A stretch of DNA of 64,000 bases from Tubiluchus corallicola (lineage: Eukaryota > Priapulida > Priapulimorpha > Priapulimorphida > Tubiluchidae): assembly GCA_030141605.1 (NCBI GenBank), contig JAQGDQ010000722.1, positions 43,630 through 107,629 on the forward strand, read 5' to 3'. Below the pieces are notes generated by a model that saw only the letters and a program-made list of their open reading frames with translations, was not told where the DNA came from and ran no database searches. The translations under genes and the position numbers were made by a program. This document shows, in pieces, positions 39,297-51,818 of this stretch; within the stretch, counting starts at the first letter, position 1, and every line of letters starts with the position of its first letter.

Positions 39297-40514
39297 TCAC
39301 TGCTGAGTTGGGTGCAGATTGCCTTTCATTCTCAGTAACGCACGCATCTCTTCTTTAGATAATATGGAATTGCCTAAAATGAAATAGAAAAAACATCACG
39401 TAAGGTTTTTACTTGGTTGCAACGCGAACTTTGCAGGAGACAAGCAATACTTTTGCACCACATAGTAAAACATCTTTCTCTTACGCAACATATACGATTT
39501 TACACGAATACGAAATACAAATTCACGGAAATTTATACGTTATTGGCAATTGAGAGTAGTCAAACGATCATCCGACCTACCTAAAAGCTTGTGAAGGAAA
39601 AATTATTTTATAGGAAGTATAAACAACCGAAACTCTTCAGAAATCTGAACATACTTGTTTAACTTGCCGAAACAGTTTAGATTACGCCGTTTAAGTTTTA
39701 ATCAAAGCGCGGTTGCAAAAATGTTTATATTTAAAATAGGTTAATTAGCTAGTCAACTAGTAACCATTTTGTGGCTATTATCTTTTCAGCATTACAGCAG
39801 TTTTACAGTGGCAATGACGATTCTGAAAGTGAGCGATTTATGAAATTGTGTTTTAATCGCAGTCAGATGAAAAAAGAAATCTTTATCTCAGAAAATCACA
39901 AAACTTTGACTTAATACCCATGTTATTGGAGGGCTAAAAGTACTTTATTAACTGCTGTCAAAATAAAAGAAAAGAAGACAAACGAAGTATTTATACAACA
40001 AAAAACTCCCATTTGAATTTTAGTGCCCACTTTAACCTGCTTTATTGGTAAGTTTGTACATTGGTAAAGTTCCTCCCCTGAGAGCCAGTTAGTTCCCGAC
40101 TATACTTTTCTCTTTCAGTTGTCTATATTGTCGGTGAGAACTACACAATTTCACAGATAAATAAAATGACAACTTCGTTTAAAATACAATATCATGTAAT
40201 ACTGTAATACTTACTGTCATTGTCGAAGTAATCAAATACAAGCCTTGATGCCCACTGTCCTAATTTATCCTTCACAGCTTTATGATCATAAAATTCCAAT
40301 CTTTCTACCTGGTTGTTGTGATTTCTGTCAAAATTTCGAAAAATGACATCAAAATTTTGACTTGTGATAGCGCTGAAAGGGTTAAATGTTGATTTTTCTC
40401 TTCGTCCTATTCTTGGCAGCTGTCCAGCAGACTTAACGTAAAACTGTGACGTCACCACATCGCCCAAAAGCAGGATACTGAGCAGGGACGAGTAGACGTG
40501 TATTGAGGAGATAC
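39297..40514 (-). CDS. secreted two-EF-hand protein with a candidate amidated-peptide segment (5' exon uncertain)
   Basis: Exon 40514-40215 (acceptor TTTTCCAG, donor CA|GTAAGT) joins in phase 1 to 39373-39297 (acceptor ATTTTAG, stop TGA). The codon completed across the junction finishes a perfect second EF-hand, which strongly supports the model. The order is a hydrophobic signal core (YSSLLSILLLGDVVTSQ), then FYVKSAGQLPRI-G-RR (Gly amidation donor plus dibasic site), then a linker, EF-hand 1 (loop DRNHNNQVERLE), EF-hand 2 (loop DNDSNSILSKEE) and a short tail ending HPTQQ. Both loops have Asp at position 1 and Glu at position 12, so Ca2+ binding is likely; EF-1 lacks the usual Gly at position 6. 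No in-frame ATG exists in the first exon, so an upstream exon must supply it. The exon at 48587-48542 fits in phase. The protein is secretory, with Ca2+ binding and a possible peptide-hormone role. I do not recognise the family. Confidence 0.72.
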
Positions 40515-40648
40515 CTGGAAAAGAAAAGAGCAAATATTTACATGAATTATTAAGCGTTCACAGTTCATAGGCCGCTTAATGACGCATGATATTTTATTGC
40601 GCATACGTGTGAATGCAATAAAAACATAAGTAATAGTTAATAAGGAGA

Positions 40649-40669
40649 CAGAGAGAAAGAGAGAGAAAA

Positions 40670-40702
<33 letters not shown>
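40649..40702. repeat. (GA)n microsatellite
   Basis: Imperfect GA run 135 bp upstream (minus-strand sense) of the EF-hand exon. Confidence 0.9.
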
Positions 40703-40703
<1 letters not shown>

Positions 40704-42149
40704 TCGAACAATTTAATTCATATCTTTACCAATTTTTGGAGACTTAATTGGCACTTTGTCTTCTTGACGATTATGACCGTAGCAAGTCTCAGAAGAGCAC
40801 CATTTTATTTTCAAACCAAATGTAAAGACGTTTAAATAACAAAAGTTACAATTAGCGTTATTATTAGTGTCATTTTCTTACTTGCAAAATACTGTATATA
40901 AGTACACCATCTCTTTTCAGGGTCATAGCTACAGTGCACAGTATTTACCTGACATTTTCGCTAATACAACACATTAGCATTATCAATCAAGATGTGAGGA
41001 CAGTTAATCATCTCTGTCTATTTAAATAATCGTAATGCACAAATTGCATCATATTTATTTGGTTTGCTTTATATCAGAAACAACAGAAAATTGGCTAACA
41101 AAATATTATTAGGAAAGGTTGTTACTAATAAATTACTACAGCAAGTTAACAAGTGGTTAATAGTCAAAAAATAATGTGATGTAACGTTTACAAGTGTTTC
41201 ACTTATAATCTAATTTAGTCAAATATTAAATGACATGGGATTCAAATACTGAACGTGTTATTTTTAGTAATAACAAACATCATGCATGAAATATGATTTA
41301 AATCGCTAAAATTATATTTTTTTGTTTGCTTCGCGAAATGTAATTCTTAAAGCAGTCCTACGAATACGGATTAACAGACATGGAATCCATCTCTTCAATG
41401 CAGCTATTACATAATTATCGATGTCTTTCTTCTATATTTTACGAATGCTCATTAATTTAACTTTCGTACGTTAATTTTTTTGTTATTCCCAAAAATGTTG
41501 GCCATCAACTTTGAGACATAGACTGGGTTCAATTTTACTAAATCAGTATTTGGCATTCACAAAATTTTAGTTGCAACGCATCTCCACATGATCTCTAAAG
41601 GCAAGCAATCCGCATGTTAGCTCTAACTTGTCACGGGATGGATGGAAACGACAACCTGTTGCAGTTTTCATGGCGCAGAACGCGAGAAAGAGGGAGAGAG
41701 AGGCAGCAACAGCGAAAGCAAAAACAACAAAAGGAAAAACGAAATGGCAGCAGAAGAGTGGGAATAAAGAGGAAAAAGATCAAAATAAAAAAGCAGTGAG
41801 TTGACACTGTTATCACAAATATTCCAAAACAAAATGCACATAAATGCACATATTACCAAGGTTACCACATATTGCCACCCCACCGTTATCCCGATATGTA
41901 ATTGTTCAAAAACACTTGCTGCTCTTTGGTTGCAATCCTATCTGTGAGTGTTTTCTCAGTTACCACAATCACGCCAAAACGGTGTAGGCTGGCCATAAAA
42001 CGTTCGCTAAGATTATTTCTTTGGTCAGCCTATTATAAACATGCGTTGCCATAAAAATTATGTCATCAATGTGTATTGATTTACGTGACAGAAATAAGTT
42101 TAGAAGACAAAATCCATAATAGCATTTTGATTAAAAGTGGAAAAAAATC

Positions 42150-42340
42150 GATTAACTCTTGACTCTATTTCTATAGCATTCGAAAAACAAATGCATGTCC
42201 TTCTCAGCGTGTCGCACGCGACACAGCGTGCAACCTAAATATTTATATCTAAGAAAACTGATACTGTCTTTGTTTGTAAAGAATCTATACTTCATTAAAT
42301 GCAATGAAAGGGCTAGTTGATTAATACCTTCTCTCAATAT
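42150..42340 (-). mobile_element. possible L1/Tx1-type LINE remnant (RT zinc-knuckle)
   Basis: The minus strand encodes LGCTLCRVRHAEKDMHLFFE followed by C. The C-x2-C...H-L-F-F-x-C arrangement is that of the zf-RVT module at the C-terminus of L1/Tx1-like reverse transcriptases. About 60 codons are open; no other LINE domain is visible next to it. Confidence 0.4.
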
Positions 42341-42609
42341 TAAAAACTGTGTTCTCTGTGGCGTTTGTGTAGGGGTTGATTAACACAGGTATTATATAGG
42401 CGTTCGCAGTCTGTAAGACTTTCTCTTATTCGGAGGCTAATAAATGAGAACCTTTGTTATTGTGTTGTGTTTAATGATTTCATAGATGGGACGCCCGTTG
42501 CGCTTTTGCTTAAACTTCGTCCTTTCAATTCAGAAAAAAGTAAAAATTTGCGAACACTACTGGAACATTTTCAGTGTAAATACCATTATGAATAATACTT
42601 CAATAAACC

Positions 42610-42735
42610 CGCGTGTTTGGTCGAAGAACCAGCAGTACCGTTTTTAAGTCTTTGATATAACTCTGTCGGGAAGCGAACACGCTACCATTGAGCTGTTATT
42701 AGCCTACTAAGCCTTGCCCTGGCACCCTGTAGTGA
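42610..42735 (-). mobile_element. tRNA-like fragment (D-arm and anticodon region)
   Basis: The minus strand reads CAGCTCAATGGTAGCGTGTT then CGCTTCCCGA, close to a tRNA D-arm and anticodon arm. The downstream box B position is degenerate (GGTTCTTCGACC). Confidence 0.3.
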
Positions 42736-43680
42736 AGCCCTGCTGTTGTGCATAAGCTTCTTTATGTTATTTGCAACTACAATAGTCTATAGATTAATTT
42801 ACATATATAGTATTAGCTGGTAGTAAGAAATTAAAAGTGGTTGAAGACCGCTCGACTGCCTTTTCGTATTACTAAAACTTCGTCTGACTATAATGACCTT
42901 CCGTATTACAATTTTCGACTTAAAAAGACGTGCAAAATACTCATTCGAGATTTCTAAAATTGAAAATCGTGCATAGCTGTGACGTCATGGCTAGTCATGG
43001 CTGTCCCCAAAATTGTTAAATGTTAATTTATTATTTTTACAGTAAATTACTAAAACTGTTATTTGTCTTTGTTTCTGCCTATGTATCAATTGTTTAATAA
43101 TTAAAATGAACTCTTGTAATTTCATTTGATTTAGTTTTCCAAACTAATATTTAATTGTCACAAACATTTCAATAATTATTATAGAAGTAAAATATATAAT
43201 ATACTTTGAACAAATGATATATCAAAAATTCTACTTTGCGTTTCTGTAAATTTTAGTCATTTAAATTTACTAGCTTTGCTGTGCACTGTATAATTTATAG
43301 CCACTTATTATTAAGTAAGTGAGCAACGTTTTGGCGCCTTAATGGTGATTTCTTCACCAACAAAAAGAGTAAGCACCCATAGTGTCATAATTTGTGAGGA
43401 GCTTTATGGGCTGTCAAGCAAATTCGTTGGCCTCTTATAACTCACGAGTACCAAGTCACAAATAGCATGACAGCATTAGTTCAGAGCACTGAATACAGAA
43501 TTTGAATACACTTCGAAACAAATGTTTAGCACCTGAGTATTTTGGCTTGTATTTTTTCTAACAAAGTCAACGTAAAAGAAAGTCCAGTGTAGAAAAAATA
43601 AACTTAATTTATAGGTTGATGAATCACTTATATGGCTTTTGGTTAGTTCTTTTGTTACTAAGGCATTGACAGGGACGATT

Positions 43681-45060
43681 TTGTACTCAAGCGGTACTCG
43701 TGTGAGTCATACTTGACTTTTTAAGAAACTCCATGCTCTTGGGCTTCCTGTATCAATGTTGGATATGTTGAAGTATTGAAACACTTCACAGGATGTATGT
43801 GTCCGCTGGAGCAAGACTTACTCTGATTGTTTTTCTGTGTCAAATGACCTGAAACAAGGCGGAATTCTTTTTCCTTTACTTTTCGCAGTCTATATTGATA
43901 ACCTCTCTTTATATTAACAATATATCTATAACACTAACACATTGTAATATAACACAGTATGCTGACGACACAGCTATATATTTAGGCTACGAAAATCTAG
44001 CAACAGCTCAACGACTTTTAGAACAGGGCATCGCAAACATTAACATAGCATTTACCCATTTAAAACTTAAATTAAATAGCATAAAAACAGATTTCATGGT
44101 TCTTTCCCCCTCCTCAAATGACAATATAAGTAATACTTCAATAAAAGTTGAAAATAGCATAATAAAACAGAAAAACAATGTAAGTTTTCTTGGTATCTGT
44201 GTAGATAACAAACTTTCTTGGAATAACCATTTTAATAAAATTTACGAAAAAATGGCATGCGGAACGTCCTACTTACGGCAGGTAAAAGGTCAACTAACTA
44301 AACACACAAAGTTATTAATTTTTAAAACTCTCATTCTACCGCACTTTTTATACGGATGCACACTTTTTCATGAATTTTCAAGAGACAGCTATAACAAAGT
44401 AAATAGTGTTCAAAATTATGCATTAAGATTAGACTCTGGTTATTCAAATTAGACGTCCCCCATAACAAATCAAACCTCAGCAACAGAATTAGGAACAATG
44501 TTTAAAATCCCAATTTTACAAGCACATAAAGACTTCTACACAATCCGGTTTTATATAAATACATCAACAATATTAACACGCCCTTCATCAAAAATAAGCT
44601 TCCACTCCTCTTGGAGCCAACATTAAATCCAAGAACATACAATATTAAACAAATACGCACTAATAACAAATACGGCAACAATTCGAACACCCTGCCATCA
44701 AATTTAAAACAAATCAAGTCTTTCGATGAATTCAAATCAAAAATAAAAATACATACATTAAATCGTTTTGAAAACCCAACATATGTAAACGATAATATAT
44801 ATTCATCCACAAATTTTATTTACCCACGTCCATTTTAAATTATATGTATATATTGTATATAGTCTATTATAATTTGCGTGTAACATTATAATGTATATTT
44901 TGTTTTCATGTAAATTTTTGGCACAGTAGTTTTTAGTTTGCACTGGACGCATTTGCCTTTAACAGTTGTGTGAATTTTATTCTCATGCTGCGAAGTTCTT
45001 TTATGCTTTTATAGTTATAAATATCGATTTTTTTATGGAAAATAAAGATTATATTCCATA
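43681..45060 (+). mobile_element. non-LTR retrotransposon (LINE) 3' remnant, apparently chimeric
   Basis: Frame 43681-43917 reads LFKKLHALGLPVSMLDMLKY, a stop, then VRWSKTYSD, VSNDLKQGGILFPLLFAVYIDNL. This is the palm region of QGG-type LINE reverse transcriptases, with internal stops. From 43895 another frame (+1) reads LYINNISITL, then the catalytic QYADDTAIYL, VSFLGICVDNKLSWNNH and TLILPHFLYG, up to 44452. Frame 44611-44838 continues with the C-terminal LPSNLKQIKSFDEFKSKIK. An AATAAAG-containing AT-rich tail follows near 45041. The element is dead (stops and frameshifts). The doubled YIDNL/YINNI site shows that two RT segments of different type meet here. Confidence 0.82.
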
Positions 45061-45411
45061 ATGAAGATTAGTAAACGTACTAAACTTTCACACCATAAAA
45101 ATAGAAAATTTTGATTCTATGACAATCGTAAATGCGTATCTGTTAATAGTTTATTGCCACCATTTTAAGAGCAGTAAGTAAAGATTATGCATAATGTTCG
45201 CGTATTATTGACGTAATTTTAAGAGCAGAAAGTAAAAACTGGATTTATCGGCGCTTGTCTTTTTACGAAGTTTCAACGTTGTTCAAAATGTTTTTCTTGT
45301 TGCTGTTGCTGCATGGTACGGGTGGTGTCGTATGGATAGGTGTGAAACGTTTTTAAATATTTTCAATATGGTTTCTGCTTTAATATGGTAAATAGTGTTC
45401 TAAACGACTTA

Positions 45412-45613
45412 AGTGGCATTTATGTAGCATCCGGATGCGTATGCGTTTCCACGTGCGTAATAGCTGCGGAAAAAATCAATAGGAATAGATGCAGAAAAAG
45501 AATAACGCATACACAGGCTGCATAAATGGGTGCATTGAAAACAACATAAACCGATTTTATCTATTGCACAACCATAGAACGCATACGCAACCAGATGCTG
45601 CGTAAACGCCACT
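45412..45613. mobile_element. MITE with 36-bp TIRs and TTA target duplication (PIF/Harbinger-like)
   Basis: The element is 202 bp. The left end AGTGGCATTTATGTAGCATC and the inverted right end AGTGGCGTTTACGCAGCATC match at 31 of the first 36 positions (5 mismatches, mostly C/T or G/A). TTA lies immediately outside on both sides (45409-45411 and 45614-45616), the TWA duplication of PIF/Harbinger elements. There is no coding capacity. Confidence 0.82.
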
Positions 45614-47169
45614 TTATCCAGGCTGGTGAGCAAAAATAAATAAATAAGCGCGTAACTGAATGCTTCGCATTCAAGACTACTTTGACAAAAATCGTCTACG
45701 TATCACAGATGTAGGTGTGCATGCCAACCGATATGGTGAATCGACCGAGAAAGATTTTAGAAAGTGATTTTTCTCTATTGATTTCTCTCAAAATCTGAAT
45801 TGATTTTGCAATCGTCAATAACTGTTTACATAATAATCAAAATGATACAATTTAGAAGACACCTGTTTTGTGACATGTATTTTATAACATTTTAGTAATG
45901 ATTTTTTGAAATTTTCTGGCTTAAATCGTATATCAGTGCAACATTACAAATTTCTAGCTGCTTTTTTTGCTGGTAACAATTGTGACTCACTGAACGCTAT
46001 GAAAAAGTGACAAGTTTACAATTTATATTCGAAACAAGACACACTTAAGATTTTTGTTAAGGACAATGGACAAACACAAGCGTTGGTGTTAATGGGTTTA
46101 TAGGTACACATTGTCTTACTCATTAACTTATGATGTCCACGAAAAGTTAAATTGACAAAAATAGTATGTGTGTCGTAGTTACCTAACTTTTGTTGAAAAG
46201 TTATATCAAAAATATATCAAAAGTGTCGATAAAAAATATATCAAAAATAATTGGAATTAAGCTGTTTTTAGAAAGCAATGAGAACGTGATTTGTCAGCTG
46301 AAGACATCAGGTAAAAAACCCTACGTCAACTTCCAAAAAAATCGCAATGCAACGAAAATCTGCTGTTAAAAATTTTCGATTATCTTTGACAGTTAAATCA
46401 ACTTTGGTCGTAAACGTGTCTTCGCTTTGCACGTGGAATTTTGACACCATGGTCTCATGTGCAGGAATAGCTCAAATTATACTATGTACATGAGTAAACT
46501 AATTTGTTTAGTAAAATCAGCAAATTTGTATTAAGTAGACAAATATAGGTACAATATAATATTAAGTAATGGATCGTTTTTAACAATTAGTAAGTCCTTA
46601 GCAAACATAAACTGTAGATGAGGAAAATTAAAAAAATCAATAGAAATATAAAATTGTTTGACGAAGAACAACCCATAAGCTACAACATCAATATACATTT
46701 TTTAAAATTAGTTCGATTCAGGCAGATCTACATACTTCTCACAAAGCATTAAACGCCCCAAAGAAAAGCATATAAACGCCCTAAATAACAGTTTCTAGCA
46801 CTTAAGTAAACATAAAAATTTTAAAAAATGAATTACGTACCCGAAAACAAGCAAATTTTCTGCATTTTCGTTTGCCTAGTTACTTGAGGATCAACAACAT
46901 TAGACTAACCACTATTTTGTCTCTTTGTCTTTCGTGCGTCTCGCTTTTGGATGCGAATTGATTCTTCCTAAGCACGAATAAGTTTCAAGAAATTTAATTC
47001 ATATTTTGCATGCCTAGGCGCACAAGAGGTGATGTCCGATTCTTTCGACTTCACTTGTCAAGTCGATTCAAAATTACTTAGCACACATCTGCCGAAATCG
47101 AAGAATAAATACATCAATACCATCGTCTGAATGGGTTACATCGGGGAAAGTTTTTGATTGGTCGACGAT

Positions 47170-47185
47170 ACTGCGCATGCGCAGT
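47170..47185. promoter_or_regulatory. NRF-1-type palindrome (ACTGCGCATGCGCAGT)
   Basis: A perfect 16-bp palindrome contains the NRF-1 consensus GCGCATGCGC. An inverted CCAAT box (GATTGG) lies about 15 bp to its left, and a more GC-rich stretch follows at 47330-47520. Together these look like a promoter, but I could not attach a coding exon to it. Confidence 0.35.
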
Positions 47186-48111
47186 CAGTATTTATTCAAA
47201 AATTGATTGATTATAACCTGCTATACTGCTCATTATCGGTATGATGCTATAGCTATATACTTGCCATACTTTATTGTGAAACGCATTGTAGTCACGACTT
47301 TTAACTGGTGAAAACAAGGTCATTCTGTCAGAATCAGAACTTGTCTCGCTGTTAGGACAAAGATAAGACACTGGACCGCTAGAGGTGTCTTAGCCATGTT
47401 CAGATATGCATACATCATTTCTCGGAGAGGCAAATAGACTAAAGCAATATAGCAGAGGAAACCGCTCGGACGCGATTTTCCTGGCAGTCAGCCATCCAAC
47501 CATTTACCAGTCACCCACAGTGTTGCTTAACTTTGTTTGTCAAGCACCCATCTTCAGCTGCTTAGTTATTTCCACAGTGACTAACATATAATTTATAAAG
47601 GATGCATGTGCCCTCACAGTAAACGTTAAGTATTCAAATATTTTGCAGTCGCGGAATAAAGCTTTCTCAAAAAATTAAGCCAATAAAACCGTTAAATAGA
47701 ATGAACTAGAGCTAAATGTTAGAAATTAGACTGTAGTTCTGCATAAGCTAATTCTCAAACTACCAATGAAGAACTTTTGTTATGCATACGTAATCATTTT
47801 TAGAGAGCACGTTAATAATACAATCACAAGCGCAACCCATTAAAATCATACTAGGTGCAAAATAGTTATAGGTGCGCTTACACGGTCGCGTTCCAATTTA
47901 CGTAAAATCTGATGTAATCGTTTCGTCTTATTCGAGTCCAGTGCAGAAGTCAACTTGGAAATTTTATTTATTGCAACAGCGAGTGCAAGGCCATAGAATG
48001 CTGTAACGAACATTCTGAAATGTGGCAAGACTATAAAACTTTTGAATGCTAGACCTTCTCATCTTATGATGCCCAAGAGAACTCCATTTCTTGATTTCGA
48101 TGATCTGCACT

Positions 48112-48124
48112 CCCCCCCCCCCCC
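48112..48124. repeat. poly(C) tract, 13 bp
   Basis: Thirteen consecutive C in AT-rich DNA; a G-quadruplex-prone tract on the minus strand, and length-unstable in sequencing. Confidence 0.85.
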
Positions 48125-48541
48125 ACATATTTTCCTTTCTAAAGTTATAATAGCAGGTGGTGGAACTGACTGAATTAGAAACGACACTAACACAACTCTT
48201 GCCATTTCATATTATTTGACAGGTTGAAATTGTTCGTAGACGTTCGACTCCGATCAAATAAAATTTTCCGGTCCCTTGTATGACCAGTAAAAACAATTAT
48301 TGTTGGATTTGCACCTAGACAAAACTAAAAAAAGTTGTACATCTTGATTTGTGTCGATCAAAAGATTCGACTTCAGTTAAAAACAAACTTACTATTCATA
48401 TCGTTGACGAAATGCCAACAGGATTTTCGTAAGATAGCGATTCGAGCTGAAATTGTTGAAGTGCGATTGAGTTGTTTACAATGTTCTTCTCAGTAGCACC
48501 GTTTTAAATTGGCTATGCTAACGGGGTGTTGTGGAATATAC

Positions 48542-48587
48542 GCGATAGCATTGAAGAAATTTGTTGCTTTAGCTTGGACACGCTCAT
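48542..48587 (-). CDS. candidate first coding exon (MSVSKLKQQISSMLS...), possibly of the EF-hand gene
   Basis: An ATG at 48587 opens 15 codons and ends in phase 1 at C|GTATAT. It sits 13 bp downstream of a perfect CRE (TGACGTCA, 48600-48607) that overlaps an ETS-like ATCCGG, an arrangement common at promoters. The phase matches the EF-hand gene's exon at 40514 (C+GT = Arg), which would give a basic n-region ahead of the hydrophobic core; the intron would be about 8 kb. The joining is inference, and the exon could belong to another gene or to none. Confidence 0.3.
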
Positions 48588-48599
48588 TTTGAACGAAAA

Positions 48600-48610
48600 T
48601 GACGTCATCC
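48600..48610. promoter_or_regulatory. CRE + ETS-like promoter element
   Basis: TGACGTCA, the full CREB/ATF palindrome, is followed at once by TCCGG (ETS-like ATCCGG). The surrounding 100 bp is less AT-rich than the neighbourhood. It lies just upstream of the minus-strand ATG at 48587. Confidence 0.35.
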
Positions 48611-51505
48611 GGTTACTTATCCCGGCAGATGCCTGAGGGAACCTTTTGCAGCTACAGATACTATTATCAACTACAAACAACCCAAAAATTAATACTAATT
48701 GTTTGTTTTTTGATGAGTCTCGTTGCCCAATATGTAGTAAAAGCCTGTTACTGACGATAATATAATAATCTCCAACTCGGCTAGTTAACGCCGACAAAGT
48801 AACAGAATAAATCTTTTAACAAGCTAAAACTGAACTCTATAAGCTAATTGGACTGCCCAGCATCGTCTGTATGTTCGCAGCCTCACAGAATTTCATGCGT
48901 ATCTGTAATTATATTGTGAAGTACTTATGGATTTTTAGGTGTAATCTTGTGCATAAAAAGCTATGTAAGCACTTTAAAGGTATTGTAAATTGGTCCGACG
49001 ACTAATTTTTCATAAACACGGTTAAAACAGATTTAGTCAGCTGGAATAGCAGAATTTCTGAGTGAATTGCAGAAGCTGTGTTAGGCGTGCCTTGGTGTTC
49101 TCACCACCTTGCGTCATTTTTTTCAAATATGTCTGTTCGTTTGGCAGGAGATGCGAATGATTTAAATTTCTTTTGCATTTTAAGCAAGTCATGTATGCAT
49201 GCATATAACGTGCTAATTTTAATATTTGAAGTGAATATTAAAATACAGCGAATGTTGCTTGAAGCTTGTTTTTCTTTTAACAAACTTTCCAAGAAATGAT
49301 GGATGATATGTGAGTGTACTGGTGGTTAATATGGAAGCCCGATATTAAACAAACTGAGCTCATGGTCTACACATGCATGCAGAACAGTTGTTTATATCCC
49401 AATTTTTTCGTCGGACTTTTTATCTTTGCAATTCTTTACCAAAAAGTTGTTTTCTTAAGAACCACCACTACACGAACTGAACAAGGCCATCAACAGATAC
49501 ATTTTGTCACCAGCAAATTAGCTATACATTTCTTTGGACAAATATTCAACGCTTTAACTAATTGGATATATATGTATTATATATTATATTCATAATATTC
49601 GTACCTTCATCTTTCTGCTGTAGCCGCTTACCATTGACCATGTGACCAATGGTACCAAGTGACCATTTCCCTTACCTGGAGCGATGTGTATAAAACGGCC
49701 AAGTTCACAAGCGTAGGCATGTCGAACTTTTTAAGCTATCGAGACTTGAAAATTCATTATTAATTAACCAATTAAGGAACAACATGATATTGGTTTTAAC
49801 TTTATGAACGACCTGAGAACTACAAGTTGATATTGGCCTCCAGGGAGGTGTCCAAACGTGTTTGGGTTTCATTAATTAAACACAACCTCTTACACTCGCA
49901 GCTAATCATTTTGACTGATGGTGTAAATTAAGTTTTGAAAGATTTGGCTACTTATTGCGTTTCACACGTTGAGGTCAGACTGAATATACAGTAAAACAAT
50001 TACTGCGGGAGCTGACTGAGGTTTATATGACACCTCGCGTTCAAACAGTTTGAGTGCTGGAATACATTAATAGTCTGTTGAAGATCACTTTTGGTCACTC
50101 TTAAGTTTTTTATTGGAGCTGTTTGAAATGGTTTAAAGCAAAAGATTAATGAATTTGCACATGTAGCTAAAAAACTCACGTTTAACATTTCTTCTGTTGC
50201 ATGTTAAACAAATCTTCCTCCTGTTTTCGGCTGTACTTGATCTACTTGATATACTTCGGCCATCTTTAATCTACTTTTGATCTACCATTTTGAAATACCA
50301 TTCGCGAAAAACATTAAAATATTTTCTTAAGTTTTTGAAGCCAAAACTGGTTGAAATGAAGAAATGTGAAAAGTCGTGACAAACCTGATTTGAACATGGT
50401 ATATTTGGATAAACATAAAAAAAGACAACTTGCTGTCTGTTTCCACCTGTATCCACCTGTCTGTTTCTTGTCTCTGAATGATTGCGGTACGATTTGCACT
50501 GTCCATGCTTTTTCAATTCAAATTCTGCATCTTCATTTCGAAAACTATAGTCGTTTCCCTCTTATTGCTGCCTGCTTCACTCCCCGTCTTTTTCATCATT
50601 TCACTGTCACGTTATTTTTTGCCCATAATAATGTTTTTTGTGCCAGTAAATAATTAATAAGCTATTAGATATCTGGCTGACCGACTGTTAGACATTTGGA
50701 TTTAATTCGTAGCCGTCTGACTGTACCGTCTTAACAAGTACTTTCAAGAGTGATACCACATTCGAACCAGCAACCCTTAACAAAACTAACAAAACGCAAG
50801 TGCAACAATCTTTAAGACAGCAATATCCTGACCTGCATGACAGTTAGTCTTGAAATGCAGTTTTGTTTTTCCGCGGATCGCTAACCTGTGGAATTCTTTA
50901 TCTTTATCCCTGCTAACTACAACCTATTCCGCTTTCAGAAGAATGTTAACAGATACCGCCTATCACTAGGACATACGTTGCAAGGATGGACTCTTATTCT
51001 GGACATGCATTCATATTTCCACCATTCCACTGTAACTCTGTTTTCAAGTTTCACTGAATTTGTAAAAAAGACGTACAGAAAGATTTCTCGTGCATAGGAT
51101 GGAGACTTATAAGGGTTAAGATAAAAAACTTTATGACGCCAATGAGTTCGAATGACGTCAGCAGTTGAAGGCTCGGTGTGGCAGGTGGTTTGCCTCGCAC
51201 TAATACAAACGTGTTTTCTTTCAATCAATTTCTTGGCACTTTGCCAAATATATTTTCAGTAGATTCTTTTGTCTACACGCATTTAATTAAATCAGTCGAG
51301 CTTTGTATTTATGCAAGACGGAAGATTCTTTCCCAAATATTCCTCCAGAGAGCGTAAGCGATTGTTTCAGACTGCTCGCCAGTTTGTATAAAGGTTCAAA
51401 GAGAGACAGACACACAGAGGCAGAGAGAAAGGGAAGCACAGAGAGAAGAAAGAGAGTGAAAATGAAAGATAATAGAGGAGAAGGAAAGACAGAGGAAAGC
51501 GAGAG

Positions 51506-51615
<110 letters not shown>

Positions 51616-51818
51616 GCAGGTTTACGTGGATTCAAACGACCTCTTTAACATCTTAGAATAAGCTACTCTTCATGAACATGCAGGGCTTTAGCACATAAGG
51701 TGGTGCTTAACCTTTTGCTAGAAAGTACAAAAACAACGAATCAGCGTAAAACAATTTATAACAAACTATTGATAAAATATTGACGAATTTATCATTATTT
51801 ATCATACTCAAAATTTAG

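Noticed and set aside
40514-40533. Start codon for the EF-hand gene at 40533
   Set aside because: The codon there is TTG and lies in the pyrimidine tract of a good splice acceptor, so an upstream exon is more likely.
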